Positions 26,389 to 35,248 of a stretch of 64,000 bases of DNA are shown piece by piece. The translations under genes and the position numbers were made by a program. The notes under the pieces were generated by a model. The model searched no databases, was not told where the DNA came from, and worked only from the letters and a program-made list of their open reading frames with translations. The DNA lies in the NCBI RefSeq assembly GCF_025144145.1, contig NZ_CP083546.1:1318501-1382500 (forward strand). Direction: 5' to 3'. How positions within the stretch are numbered: the first letter of the stretch is position 1; every line of letters starts with the position of its first letter. Source of the stretch: Leisingera sp. M658 (GTDB taxonomy: Bacteria; Pseudomonadota; Alphaproteobacteria; Rhodobacterales; Rhodobacteraceae).

Positions 26389-26610
26389 TCAGCGGGACCA
26401 GTGATCCGGCGCGCTCCAGAACCCGCGCCGGGCCTCGGCGTCTGCTTCGGCGCGGGTCACGCCGATGTCGTCCAATGCGCGGGCGTCCAGCTTGGCCAGC
26501 TGGCGGCGCTGCGTCCAGACCTTCAGGTGCAAGCGCAGGCGGGCAGCCAGCGAAAGCTGCGGCTTTGCGGCAGGGCGGGGTGTGCAGCGGGAGGAGGTTG
26601 CAGGGGTCAT
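26389..26610 (-). CDS. DUF1127 protein
   Basis: A 73-residue basic protein with a C-terminal DUF1127 (YjiS-like) motif, WTQRRQLAKLDARALDDIG followed by VTRAEADAEARRGFW. Small DUF1127 proteins in alphaproteobacteria include RNA-binding regulators of phosphate and stress responses. It is divergent from the LysR gene at 26736, and a T-N11-A box lies between them. Confidence 0.85.
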   Translation of the reverse strand: MTPATSSRCTPRPAAKPQLSLAARLRLHLKVWTQRRQLAKLDARALDDIGVTRAEADAEARRGFWSAPDHWSR

Positions 26611-26655
26611 AGCGCGGATCCTTCAGTTACGTTTGTGATGCGTCCCTTTTGGGTG

Positions 26656-26670
26656 ATCAATTGTGTTGAT
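26656..26670. promoter_or_regulatory. Candidate LysR-type box
   Basis: ATCAA-N5-TTGAT (T-N11-A type) lies in the 125-bp gap between the DUF1127 and LysR genes. A second dyad, AAAAAC-GAAT-GTTTTT, lies at 26697-26712. These suit autoregulation and control of the divergent gene. Confidence 0.5.
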
Positions 26671-26735
26671 GAATATGGCGTCTTGTGGCACATTTTAAAA
26701 ACGAATGTTTTTGATCTAATACATCAGGTGCTGTG

Positions 26736-27617
26736 ATGATAAGAAATCTCGATATCACCACGCTCCGCTCTTTTGTGGCGGTGGCGGACAATGGCGGCGT
26801 GACCCGGGCGGCCGGTTTTCTGCATCTCACCCAATCGGCGGTGTCGATGCAGATGAAGCGGCTGGAGGAGCTTTTGGGTTTAAGCCTTCTGGACCGCTCC
26901 GGGCGCACTATTGCGCTGACAGCGGAAGGCGAGCAGATGCTTGGCTATGCCCGCAGGATGGTGGCGCTGAATGACGAGGTGATCGGCAGGCTGACAGACC
27001 AGGCCTTTGAGGGCGAGGTGCTGCTGGGGGTGCCGCATGACGTGGTGCATCCGGTCATTCCGCAGGTGCTGAAGCGGTTCAATCTCAGCTACCCGCGGGT
27101 GAATGTGAACCTTTGCACATCCAACACCCGCGACTTGAAAACCGAATTCTCGCGCGGTGCGTTCGACCTGATCCTGACCACGGAAAACGGATCAGGCGAG
27201 GGCGGTGAGACGATCCACAGCATGCCGTTGCGCTGGGTCGGCGCGCCCGACGGATCGGTCTGGCGGCAGCGTCCCCTGCGGCTCGGCTTCTGCCGCAACT
27301 GCAGTTTCCGCCCCGTGGCCACCGCGGCGCTGGATAAGGCGGGTATCGAATGGGAGATGGCGCTCGACAGCGATTCCGACCGCACCGTCGAGGCAACGGT
27401 CAGTGCCGACCTGGCCATCGGCGTGCTGCTGGAGGGCACCCAGCCAGGCTATCAGGAGCTGGTTGAACAGGGCTGCGGTCTGCCGGACCTTCCGATGCAG
27501 CACATCAACCTCTATGGGGCCGAGCGCGTGCGTGCGCCCTATGTCGAGGAGCTGGCCGAGTTTATCCGTCAGGCCTTTCAAGGGCTGTGGTCCGCGCCGT
27601 TGCGCGCTGCCAGTTGA
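26736..27617 (+). CDS. LysR family transcriptional regulator
   Basis: A 293-residue LTTR. The N-terminal winged HTH reads LRSFVAVADNGGVTRAAGF and LTQSAVSMQMKRLEELLG; the remaining 200 residues form the periplasmic-binding-like effector domain. GTG at 26733 and ATG at 26736 are adjacent; ATG is chosen. Neighbours are a divergent DUF1127 gene and a convergent quinone oxidoreductase. The effector is unknown. Confidence 0.92.
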   Translation: MIRNLDITTLRSFVAVADNGGVTRAAGFLHLTQSAVSMQMKRLEELLGLSLLDRSGRTIALTAEGEQMLGYARRMVALNDEVIGRLTDQAFEGEVLLGVPHDVVHPVIPQVLKRFNLSYPRVNVNLCTSNTRDLKTEFSRGAFDLILTTENGSGEGGETIHSMPLRWVGAPDGSVWRQRPLRLGFCRNCSFRPVATAALDKAGIEWEMALDSDSDRTVEATVSADLAIGVLLEGTQPGYQELVEQGCGLPDLPMQHINLYGAERVRAPYVEELAEFIRQAFQGLWSAPLRAAS

Positions 27618-27667
27618 CGCCCTGATGCTCCGGCACCGGGCGGGAAGGGCCCGGACGCGCTATCTGG

Positions 27668-28636
27668 TCAGCGGTTGCCGCCCATGGTGATCACCACCTT
27701 GCCGGTGGACTTGCGGCTGCGCAGCAGGTCCAGCCCCTCGGCCGCGCGGTCCAGCGGCAGGGCGTGGCTGATATGCGGCTTGATGCGGCCTTGGCCGTGC
27801 CAGGCAAACAGCGTCTCAAAGGACCGGCGTACTGCTTCGGGCCGGAATTTCATGTAGCCGCCCAGGTAAAACCCGATCACCGTCAGGTTTTTCACCAGCA
27901 AGTGGTTGGCCGGGATTTGCGGCACCTCGCCGCCGGCAAACCCCACCGGCAGCAGCCGAGCGCCGGGATTGGCAGAGCGGAAAGCGGCTTTCCACACATC
28001 TCCGCCCACAGCGTCATAAACCACATCTGCGCCGCCCAGTGCTTTCACAGTGCTGCGCAGGTCTTCACCGGCATCGATCAGGTGATCGGCTCCGGCAGCG
28101 GCAGCCACTTCCAGCTTCTCCAGCCCGCGGGCCTGGGCAATGACTGTCGCGCCCATCAGCTTGCCGATTTCAACAGCCGTCAGCCCGACGCCGCCGGCGG
28201 CGCCTGTTACCAGCAGTGTCTCGCCCGGCTGCAGGCGGGCGCAATGATCCAGTGCCATGTGGCTGGTGCCATAGGCGATCTGCATCGCCGCGGCGTGCTC
28301 GAAACTCATCGCATCCGGGATCCGGATCAGCTGGGCTGCGTCAAAAACCCCGGCTTCAGCCAGCCCGCCGGAGCCGCCGAACACCGCGACCCGGTCGCCC
28401 GGAGCAAACCCCTTTGTGCCATCGCCCAGTTCCGTCACCACGCCTGCCGCTTCCAGTCCCAGGGTAAAGGGGGGCTCGGGCGTGTCCTGATAGCTGCCCT
28501 TCATCATCAGCAGATCGGCAAAGTTCAAACCGCAGGCCCGCAGCGCAACGGCTGCTTGGCCGGGGCCCGGGGGCGGGACGTCTGTTTCCGTCAGCGACGC
28601 CGGACGGTCAAAGGCCGGAACTTGGAAAGCTTGCAT
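27668..28636 (-). CDS. NADPH:quinone oxidoreductase-like MDR protein (zinc-less)
   Basis: A 322-residue medium-chain reductase. It has the GroES-like N-terminal domain with RACGLNFADLLMMKG, the family block LGLEAAGVVTELGDG, and the nucleotide-binding site VTGAAGGVGLTAVEIGKLMGA near 141. No structural-zinc cysteines are present. These enzymes reduce quinones or enones using NADPH. It is a stand-alone gene convergent with the LysR gene. The upstream leader contains a 9-bp hairpin (28688-28716). Confidence 0.92.
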   Translation of the reverse strand: MQAFQVPAFDRPASLTETDVPPPGPGQAAVALRACGLNFADLLMMKGSYQDTPEPPFTLGLEAAGVVTELGDGTKGFAPGDRVAVFGGSGGLAEAGVFDAAQLIRIPDAMSFEHAAAMQIAYGTSHMALDHCARLQPGETLLVTGAAGGVGLTAVEIGKLMGATVIAQARGLEKLEVAAAAGADHLIDAGEDLRSTVKALGGADVVYDAVGGDVWKAAFRSANPGARLLPVGFAGGEVPQIPANHLLVKNLTVIGFYLGGYMKFRPEAVRRSFETLFAWHGQGRIKPHISHALPLDRAAEGLDLLRSRKSTGKVVITMGGNR

Positions 28637-28988
28637 GTTTTTTCCTCACCTTCTGCGGGAATCTGTGTGATTCGCCACCTCACACTGGCGAGGTGCTGCG
28701 CCTGCCTGCACCTCGCTATTTCTGGGGAGGTACGTGATCGGCAGCCGCTTGGCAACAAAACCTTTAGAAAAATGATACATGAAATCATGCGCTTGAACGT
28801 GCGGTCCGCGCACGGGGCGACGGCAGCCTTGCAATCAATCGCAAGGGTTGTACACTTTTGCTCAGAGGTTGAGCGTAGATCGCTCTGATGGGGAACCGTG
28901 TTCGGGCAAAGAATTGAAGCCGCCAGAACAGGTTATAGGAACGCAGCGGTCCGGGTTGCAGCCGGATTTTTGAACTTAGGAGAAACGC
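28637..28988. other. Intergenic region between divergent oxidoreductase and XRE genes
   Basis: It should hold both promoters. The only structure seen is a hairpin GCGAGGTGC/GCACCTCGC (28688-28696 with 28708-28716) about 50 nt upstream of the oxidoreductase start. No supported gene. Confidence 0.5.
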
Positions 28989-29360
28989 ATGGCTCATCCA
29001 GTTGACGTGCATGTGGGAAAGCGCATCCGCCACCGCCGGTGGCTGATCGGCATGACACAGCAGCAACTCGCCGAGCAGGTCGGCATTAAATTTCAGCAAA
29101 TTCAGAAATACGAGACCGGTGCCAACCGGGTCAGCGCCTCCCGGCTCTGGGATATCTCCGACGCCCTTGAGGTGCCGGTAAGCTTCTTCTTCGAAGGTCT
29201 TCAGGAAGAAGGCAAATCCTCGGCGGATAAAGCCTCCGTTCCGGAAGACCTGATGGGCGACAAGGAAGCCCTGGACCTGGTGCGCTCCTACTACGCGATC
29301 CCGGAAAACCAGCGCCGCCGCCTGTTTGAACTGGCGCGCGTGCTGAGCGACGTCGCCTGA
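28989..29360 (+). CDS. XRE family transcriptional regulator
   Basis: A 123-residue protein with a Cro/C1-type HTH at residues 10-65 (VGKRIRHRRWLIGMTQQQLA and GIKFQQIQKYETGANRVSAS) and a C-terminal helical tail ending RRRLFELARVLSDVA. This small HTH type is widespread as a single conserved chromosomal gene in alphaproteobacteria. TTAGGAG precedes the start. A very strong hairpin lies 25 nt after the stop. Confidence 0.93.
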   Translation: MAHPVDVHVGKRIRHRRWLIGMTQQQLAEQVGIKFQQIQKYETGANRVSASRLWDISDALEVPVSFFFEGLQEEGKSSADKASVPEDLMGDKEALDLVRSYYAIPENQRRRLFELARVLSDVA

Positions 29361-29384
29361 AATCCAGACGGCGAATGAAGGATA

Positions 29385-29428
29385 ATTGCAAGCGCAAAAC
29401 CTGCGATGACAGGGTTTGCGCTTGCAAT
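29385..29428. terminator. 19-bp stem hairpin between XRE and hisN
   Basis: 29385-29403 pairs with 29410-29428, with one mismatch and a 6-nt loop. There is no T-run. It ends 30 nt before the hisN start and could be a terminator or an mRNA-stabilising structure. Confidence 0.7.
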
Positions 29429-29457
29429 AATGCCGGGTGAGTGGCACCCGTATTGGT

Positions 29458-30249
29458 ATGACACAGGCCGCTTTTCCCGATCTTGACGTTGCACACAGGA
29501 TGGCAGACGCAGCCCGCGCTGCCATCCTGCCGCATTTCCGCACATCTTCGCTGACCGCTGAGAACAAACTCGACGGCGGGTTTGATCCGGTCACGGTTGC
29601 GGACCGCGCCGCCGAGCGGGCGATGCGGGCAGTCCTGGCGGAGTTGCGCCCCGATGACGGAATTCTGGGCGAAGAGTTCGGCACCAAGCCAGGCACCACG
29701 GGCCGCACCTGGGTGCTGGATCCGATTGACGGCACCCGCGGGTTCATCAGCGGTACGCCAACCTGGGGCGTGCTGATTGCGCTGTCGGATGAAAACGGCC
29801 CGTTCCTGGGGGTGATCGACCAGCCCTATACCGGCGAGCGTTTCTGCGGCGGGCCGGAAATTGCTTCCATGACCGGCCCGTTAGGCGAAAGACCTTTGCA
29901 GACCCGCGCCACTGCGGCGCTGGAAGACGCCATCCTGTTCACCACTTTTCCGGAAGTCGGTACGCCAGAGGACCGCGCTGCGTTCGAACGGGTCTCGGCC
30001 CGCGCCAAGCTGACCCGCTATGGCACCGACTGTTATGCCTATGCGCTGGTGGCAGCGGGGCAAGTGGATCTGGTGATCGAGGCCGGTCTCAACGCTTATG
30101 ACATTCAGGCGCCGATTGCGCTGATCCAGGCGGCAGGCGGTATGGTCACTGACTGGCAGGGCAACCCGGCCCACAACGGCGGCCGTGCCCTGGCCGCGGC
30201 CAACGCGGAAATCCACGCGGCTGCGCTGGAACTGTTGCAACAGACGTAA
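29458..30249 (+). CDS. hisN: Histidinol-phosphatase, inositol monophosphatase family
   Basis: A 263-residue Mg2+-dependent phosphatase. Family metal motifs are GILGEEFGTKPG, VLDPIDGTRGFISGTPTWG and the C-terminal AYDIQAPIALIQAAGG. The RGFISG variant after DPIDGT is typical of HisN-type histidinol-phosphate phosphatases that complete histidine synthesis in actinobacteria and alphaproteobacteria. A GTG at 29437 is in frame, but ATG 29458 suits the family N-terminus. Inositol-1-phosphatase activity cannot be excluded. Confidence 0.85.
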   Translation: MTQAAFPDLDVAHRMADAARAAILPHFRTSSLTAENKLDGGFDPVTVADRAAERAMRAVLAELRPDDGILGEEFGTKPGTTGRTWVLDPIDGTRGFISGTPTWGVLIALSDENGPFLGVIDQPYTGERFCGGPEIASMTGPLGERPLQTRATAALEDAILFTTFPEVGTPEDRAAFERVSARAKLTRYGTDCYAYALVAAGQVDLVIEAGLNAYDIQAPIALIQAAGGMVTDWQGNPAHNGGRALAAANAEIHAAALELLQQT

Positions 30250-30367
30250 ACGGGTTGATAATGGCGCCCCCGGCCTGTAGTTTTCCCGGCAGGCCGGTTC
30301 TTCGCCCGTTTTCCATCGGCTAATCACACATTCCTCTGAAGCGGGCTGTCTTTTGGAGTGTGTGTAA

Positions 30368-31708
30368 ATGACAGAGATCCTGATACAAAATGCCGATACC
30401 ATCCTGACCATGGATGACACGCGCCGTGTGCTGCACGGCGCCGATGTGCTGATCCGCGGCGGTAAGATTGCCGCCGTGGGGCAGGGGCTGCAAACCAGCG
30501 GAGACATTGTCTCCGGCCGCGGATGCGTGGTGACCCCGGGGCTGGTCAACACCCATCACCACCTCTACCAGAACCTGACCCGCGCGGTGCCGGGCGCGCA
30601 GGACGCGCTGCTGTTCGGCTGGCTGCAGCGGCTCTATCCCATTTGGGCGCAGTTCACCCCGGACGAGATGTTCGTCTCTGCGCAGCTGGGCCTGGCAGAG
30701 CTGGCGTTGTCCGGCTGCACCCTCAGTTCCGACCATCTGTATCTCTATCCCAATGGCTCGCGGCTGGAGGACACCATCCACGCCGCCCGCGAGGTGGGCC
30801 TGCGCTTTCACCCGACCCGCGGCGCGATGAGCATCGGCGAAAGCGACGGTGGATTGCCGCCTGACAGCCTGGTCGAGAAAGAGCAGGCCATTCTCGACGA
30901 CATGATCCGCGTTGTTGATGGCTTCCACGATGCAGGTGAAGGGTCCATGTGCCGCGTCGGCCTGGCGCCATGCTCGCCGTTTTCGGTCAGCCGCGAGCTG
31001 ATGCGCGATGCCGCCCTGTTGGCCCGTGACAAAGGCGTGATGCTGCACACCCATCTGGCCGAAAACGACGAGGACATCGCCTATTCCGAGGCCAAATTCG
31101 GCTGCCGCCCCGGCCAGTATGCCGAAGAACTGGGATGGACTGGCGACGACGTCTGGCATGCCCACTGCGTTAAGCTCGACGTGCAAGAGATTGACCTTTT
31201 TGCCAGAACCCGCACCGGGGTTGCCCATTGCCCCTGTTCCAACTGCCGTCTGGGCAGCGGCATAGCGCCTGTGCGCGCAATGCGGGACGCCGGGGTTCCT
31301 GTGGGGCTGGGCGTGGACGGCTCCGCCAGCAACGACATGGCCAGCCTGGCGTCAGAGGCGCGGCAGGCCATGCTGCTGCAGCGGGTTGCCAATGGCGCCG
31401 ACGCGATGAGCGCTTATGAAACGCTGGAGATCGCCACCCGTGGCGGCGCCGATGTGCTGGGCCGCCCGGATTGCGGCCGTCTGGCACCGGGCAAGCGCGC
31501 CGACATCGCGGTTTGGGACACCAAAGGCATTGCCTCCAGCGGCAGCTGGGATGCCGCAGCCCTGCTGCTGGCCGGTCCGACCCAGGTGAAACACCTGTTT
31601 GTCGAAGGCAAGCAGGTCATCCGCAGCGGCGGGATCACAACGCTCGACCTGCCGCAGCTGATCGAACGCCACGGGAAACTGGCGCGGGCGCTGGCTTCAT
31701 CTTTCTGA
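30368..31708 (+). CDS. 8-oxoguanine deaminase (amidohydrolase family)
   Basis: A 446-residue metal-dependent deaminase that, by family, converts 8-oxoguanine to urate and ammonia. Visible zinc-site motifs are NTHHHLYQNLTR near residue 60, HTHLAENDED near 228, WHAHCVKLD near 262 and GLGVDGSASND near 314. The HHHLYQN and SDHLYLYPNG segments match the 8-oxoguanine deaminase/ATZ-TRZ branch. It is convergent with a guanine deaminase gene 22 nt away, so both purine salvage/degradation enzymes cluster here. Confidence 0.85.
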   Translation: MTEILIQNADTILTMDDTRRVLHGADVLIRGGKIAAVGQGLQTSGDIVSGRGCVVTPGLVNTHHHLYQNLTRAVPGAQDALLFGWLQRLYPIWAQFTPDEMFVSAQLGLAELALSGCTLSSDHLYLYPNGSRLEDTIHAAREVGLRFHPTRGAMSIGESDGGLPPDSLVEKEQAILDDMIRVVDGFHDAGEGSMCRVGLAPCSPFSVSRELMRDAALLARDKGVMLHTHLAENDEDIAYSEAKFGCRPGQYAEELGWTGDDVWHAHCVKLDVQEIDLFARTRTGVAHCPCSNCRLGSGIAPVRAMRDAGVPVGLGVDGSASNDMASLASEARQAMLLQRVANGADAMSAYETLEIATRGGADVLGRPDCGRLAPGKRADIAVWDTKGIASSGSWDAAALLLAGPTQVKHLFVEGKQVIRSGGITTLDLPQLIERHGKLARALASSF

Positions 31709-31730
31709 AAATACTCAAGGCCGAGGCGCG

Positions 31731-33029
31731 TCAGCGCCTCTGCTCAACCGGTCGCCCGCCAATCCAGACCTCGGAAATGGCGCGGTCGTCGCCCATCATG
31801 ATGGTGGGGAACACCGCCTCCCACAGATCCCCGGCGCGCGCTGACCGCTGCGCGATCGCCGGGGCCGAGGCCAGATCCAGCACCACTAGATCCGCCTCCA
31901 TGCCGCGGGCGATGTTGCCGATCTTTGCCTCCATCCGCAGCGCCGTGGCGGATCCTTGGGTCGCCAGCCACAACAGCTGCGCTGCATGCAGCGGCGTGCC
32001 GCGCAGCTGGCCGATCTCATAGGCCGCCGCCATGGTGCGCAGCATAGAAAAGCTGGACCCGCCGCCGGTGTCAGTGGCAAGCCCGATCCGGTGCCCCTCA
32101 GCCATCAGACCGGCCATGTCAAAGAGGCCGGAGCCGATAAATGTGTTCGACGTCGGGCAATGGATCAACGCCGCGCCATAGTCCCGCAGCCGGTGCCGTT
32201 CACGCTCCTCCAGATGGATCGCATGACCGTAAAGCCCCCGGGCGCCCAGCAGTCCGAACTCCTCGTAGGTGTCCAGATAATCGCGCGCCTGCGGGAACAG
32301 CGATTTCACCCACTCGATTTCATCCGTCTGCTCGCTCAGATGCGTCTGCATCAAGCATTCCGGGTGCTTGGCCCAAAGCGCCCCCATCGCCTCCAGCTGT
32401 TCCGGCGTCGATGTGGGGGAAAACCGCGGGGTAATGGCATATTCCAGCCGGTCCGCGCCGTGCCAGCGTTCAATCAGCGCGTCTGAATCGTCATAAGCCG
32501 ACTGCGCGGTATCCCGCAGCTCCTCCGGCGCGTTGCGGTCCATGCAGGTCTTGCCAGCAACCACCCGCTGCCCGCGCGATTGCGCGGCCGTGAAAAACGC
32601 ATCCACGCTTTCGGGATGAATTGTGCAATAGCTGCAGACCGTGGTGGTGCCATGCGCGGCAGTCAGGTCCAGATACCTGTTGGCAATCCCGTCTGCATAG
32701 GCGCGGTCGCCGAACCGCATCTCCTCCGGGAAGGTATAGCTGTTCAGCCAGTCGATCAGCCGCTTGCCCCAGCTGGCGATAATCGCGGTCTGCGGATAAT
32801 GCACATGGGCGTCCACAAATCCGGCCATGATCAGCTTGCCGCTGTGATCCACGGTTTCCGCCGCAGGCAGCAGCGCCTGCATTTCTGCCAGCGGCCCTGC
32901 ACCCGCGACCTTGCCGTTCTGCACCGCCACCGCGTCCAGCAGACGGGCCGCGTCTTCGGGCTGCTCCGCGGCAAAAGGAGAGCCGGTAAAAGACAGTACG
33001 TGCCCTTTCAGGATGTAATCGGTGCCCAT
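31731..33029 (-). CDS. guaD: Guanine deaminase
   Basis: A 432-residue amidohydrolase that deaminates guanine to xanthine. Zinc ligands lie in VDAHVHYPQT near residue 70, QTHLSEQTDEIEW near 203, YGHAIHLEERE near 240 and GLATDTGGGSSFSML near 292. The PQTAIIASWGKRLIDWL segment is diagnostic of GuaD. The start at 33029 (MGTDYILKGHV) is chosen over an extension to 33080. It is convergent with the 8-oxoguanine deaminase gene. Confidence 0.93.
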   Translation of the reverse strand: MGTDYILKGHVLSFTGSPFAAEQPEDAARLLDAVAVQNGKVAGAGPLAEMQALLPAAETVDHSGKLIMAGFVDAHVHYPQTAIIASWGKRLIDWLNSYTFPEEMRFGDRAYADGIANRYLDLTAAHGTTTVCSYCTIHPESVDAFFTAAQSRGQRVVAGKTCMDRNAPEELRDTAQSAYDDSDALIERWHGADRLEYAITPRFSPTSTPEQLEAMGALWAKHPECLMQTHLSEQTDEIEWVKSLFPQARDYLDTYEEFGLLGARGLYGHAIHLEERERHRLRDYGAALIHCPTSNTFIGSGLFDMAGLMAEGHRIGLATDTGGGSSFSMLRTMAAAYEIGQLRGTPLHAAQLLWLATQGSATALRMEAKIGNIARGMEADLVVLDLASAPAIAQRSARAGDLWEAVFPTIMMGDDRAISEVWIGGRPVEQRR

Positions 33030-33173
33030 TCTTCCAACCCTTTCCTTGCAAAATGGCTCTTGGCAGGATACCCGCCGCATCAGCTCCGGTAAATTATGCC
33101 GATGTCATTGTTTTCCGGTAGCCGCTTCTTCTATTTTGCAGGCAGACACTCATAAAATACCCGGGGGCATCAC

Positions 33174-34562
33174 ATGAGCAGCGGCGACAACATCACCGGC
33201 GATCTGTCTCAGGACGACTCCTATGACCTGGACCGCAAATTGGTTGCCCGGATTCTGGGTGCGGTGGAGCAGGGCGATCAGCAGGCGCTGACGGATCTGC
33301 TGGAAGACCTGCACGCAGCCGACATCGCCGACCTTCTGGAACAGATCGATGCCAGCGACCGGGCACGGCTGATCCGGCTTTACGACCGTGAGTTCGACGG
33401 CGAGATCCTGTCCGAACTGGACGAGTCGATCCGCGAAGAAGTCATCGAGACGCTGAACCCGCTGGTTCTGGCCGACGCGGTCCGGGAGATGGAAAGCGAC
33501 GACGTCGTCGACCTTCTCGAAGACCTTGAGGTGCCGCAGCAGGAAGCCATCCTTGAGGCGCTTGAAGATGCCGACCGGGTCGCGGTTGAGCAGTCGCTGA
33601 GCTATCCGGAAAACTCGGCCGGCCGCTTGATGCAGCGCGAAGTGGTGATGGCGCCTGAGCATTGGAATGTCGGGCAGGCCATTGATTTCATGCGCAATTC
33701 GGATGATCTGCCAGAGCAGTTCTATCACGTGGTCCTGGTTGATCCGCGTCTGCATCCGATTGGCAATGTCACCCTTGGCCGGATCATGGCCACCAAACGC
33801 GAAGTGCCGCTGACCGAACTGGTCGAGGACACCTTTCAGGTGATCCCCGCCGATCAGGACGAGGAAGACGTGGCCTATGCCTTCAACCAGTACCACCTGA
33901 TCTCGGCGCCCGTGACTGACGCTGAGGGGCGTCTGGTCGGTGTGATCACCATCGACGACGCGATGATTGTGCAGGACGAGGAGCACGAGGAAGATATCCT
34001 GCGTCTGGCGGGTGTGGGCGAGGAAAGCTCGCTGGCGGACCGGGTGATCGAAACAACCAAACGCCGGTTCCCCTGGCTGGCCGTGAACCTGGTCACCGCG
34101 ATACTGGCCTCGCTGGTGATTGCGCAGTTTGAAGCAACCATTACGCAGTTCGTGGCCCTTGCGGTGCTGATGCCGATTGTCGCCTCGATGGGCGGCAATG
34201 CCGGCACCCAGTCGCTGACGGTTGCGGTGCGCGCGATTGCGACCCGCGACCTGACCGGCTCCAACGTCTGGCGGGTGATCCGGCGGGAAGTGCTGGTGGG
34301 GCTGGTCAACGGGGTGATCTTTGCCATTGTGATGGGTCTGGTGGGCCTCGCTTGGTTCGGCTCGCCGATGCTGGGGGTCGTGATTGCCGTCGCTATGGTG
34401 ATCAATCTGGTCGTGGCGGGGCTGGCGGGCACGGTGATCCCGGTTCTATTGGAGAAAGCCGGAATTGACCCGGCGCTGGCCTCAGGCGCATTTGTGACCA
34501 CTGTGACCGATGTGGTCGGGTTCTTTGCCTTCCTCGGGCTTGCCGCCACCGTTTTGCTGTAG
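33174..34562 (+). CDS. mgtE: Magnesium transporter MgtE
   Basis: A 462-residue Mg2+ channel. It has the cytoplasmic helical N domain (residues 20-150), two CBS domains (about 155-280, including SAPVTDAEGRLVGVITIDD) and five C-terminal membrane helices beginning near FPWLAVNLVTAILAS. The pore motif region MPIVASMGGNAGTQSLTV is intact. It lies 9 nt upstream of the cyclo-ligase gene, so they may share a transcript. Confidence 0.95.
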   Translation: MSSGDNITGDLSQDDSYDLDRKLVARILGAVEQGDQQALTDLLEDLHAADIADLLEQIDASDRARLIRLYDREFDGEILSELDESIREEVIETLNPLVLADAVREMESDDVVDLLEDLEVPQQEAILEALEDADRVAVEQSLSYPENSAGRLMQREVVMAPEHWNVGQAIDFMRNSDDLPEQFYHVVLVDPRLHPIGNVTLGRIMATKREVPLTELVEDTFQVIPADQDEEDVAYAFNQYHLISAPVTDAEGRLVGVITIDDAMIVQDEEHEEDILRLAGVGEESSLADRVIETTKRRFPWLAVNLVTAILASLVIAQFEATITQFVALAVLMPIVASMGGNAGTQSLTVAVRAIATRDLTGSNVWRVIRREVLVGLVNGVIFAIVMGLVGLAWFGSPMLGVVIAVAMVINLVVAGLAGTVIPVLLEKAGIDPALASGAFVTTVTDVVGFFAFLGLAATVLL

Positions 34563-34571
34563 GAGACCGCG

Positions 34572-35135
34572 ATGACGGATCTGACTGAAATCAAAGCCGC
34601 CGCACGCAAGGCGGCTTTTGCCCGCCGCAAAGACGCGCACGCCCGCAACATCCCCGGTGCCGCAGGCCATCTGTCCGAGGTGCTGGCCGGTTACCGCGGT
34701 GTGCCGCTGTCGGGTTTTCTGCCGATCCGCACCGAGATCGACCCGGTGCCCGCAATGGCCGAAGCGGCAGCGCACGGGCCTGTCGGCGTGCCGGTTATCA
34801 TGGGGGCGGGCCAGCCGCTGAGATTCAGCCGCTGGCAGCCCGAAGGCCCGCTGCGCGACGGCCCCTTTGGCGCCATGGTTCCTGAAACCGACGACTTTTT
34901 TGAACCTGAGATCCTGGTGGTGCCGCTTGTTGCCTTTGATGCAAAGGGGGGGCGTCTGGGGTATGGCGGCGGCTTTTATGACCGCACGCTAGAATTGCTG
35001 CGCGGCAAGCGGGCGACGCTGGCGATCGGCTTTGCCTTTGACGCGCAAGAGGCCGAGGACCTGCCGCTGGAACCCACAGATCAACCGCTGGACATGCTGA
35101 TTACCGAAAGCCGGATCCTGCAATTCAGCCGCTGA
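34572..35135 (+). CDS. 5-formyltetrahydrofolate cyclo-ligase
   Basis: A 187-residue enzyme that converts 5-formyl-THF to 5,10-methenyl-THF using ATP. The signature GGRLGYGGGFYDRTLELLRG lies near residue 137, preceded by PEILVVPLVAFDAKG; RKAAFARRKDAHARN near the N-terminus supplies the phosphate-binding basic residues. GGAGA precedes the start. The gene ends 14 nt before a paired hairpin element. Confidence 0.93.
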   Translation: MTDLTEIKAAARKAAFARRKDAHARNIPGAAGHLSEVLAGYRGVPLSGFLPIRTEIDPVPAMAEAAAHGPVGVPVIMGAGQPLRFSRWQPEGPLRDGPFGAMVPETDDFFEPEILVVPLVAFDAKGGRLGYGGGFYDRTLELLRGKRATLAIGFAFDAQEAEDLPLEPTDQPLDMLITESRILQFSR

Positions 35136-35149
35136 CGCTGGCCGCGCGA

Positions 35150-35195
35150 CCAAGATTTTTCGAAAAATCTTGGCAAAACTTTTCAGAAAAGTTTT
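35150..35195. terminator. Paired hairpin element, copy 1
   Basis: A perfect 24-bp palindrome (35150-35173, arms CCAAGATTTTTC) is followed at once by AAAACTTT-N5-AAAGTTTT (35175-35195). It lies at the 3' end of the cyclo-ligase gene. Related pairs occur at 38284-38332 and 42411-42455. Confidence 0.75.
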
Positions 35196-35248
35196 ACGCG
35201 CTTGCTGCAGGCCTTGTTCTGCCGTCCGCATGCGCGTACCACGCCCGC

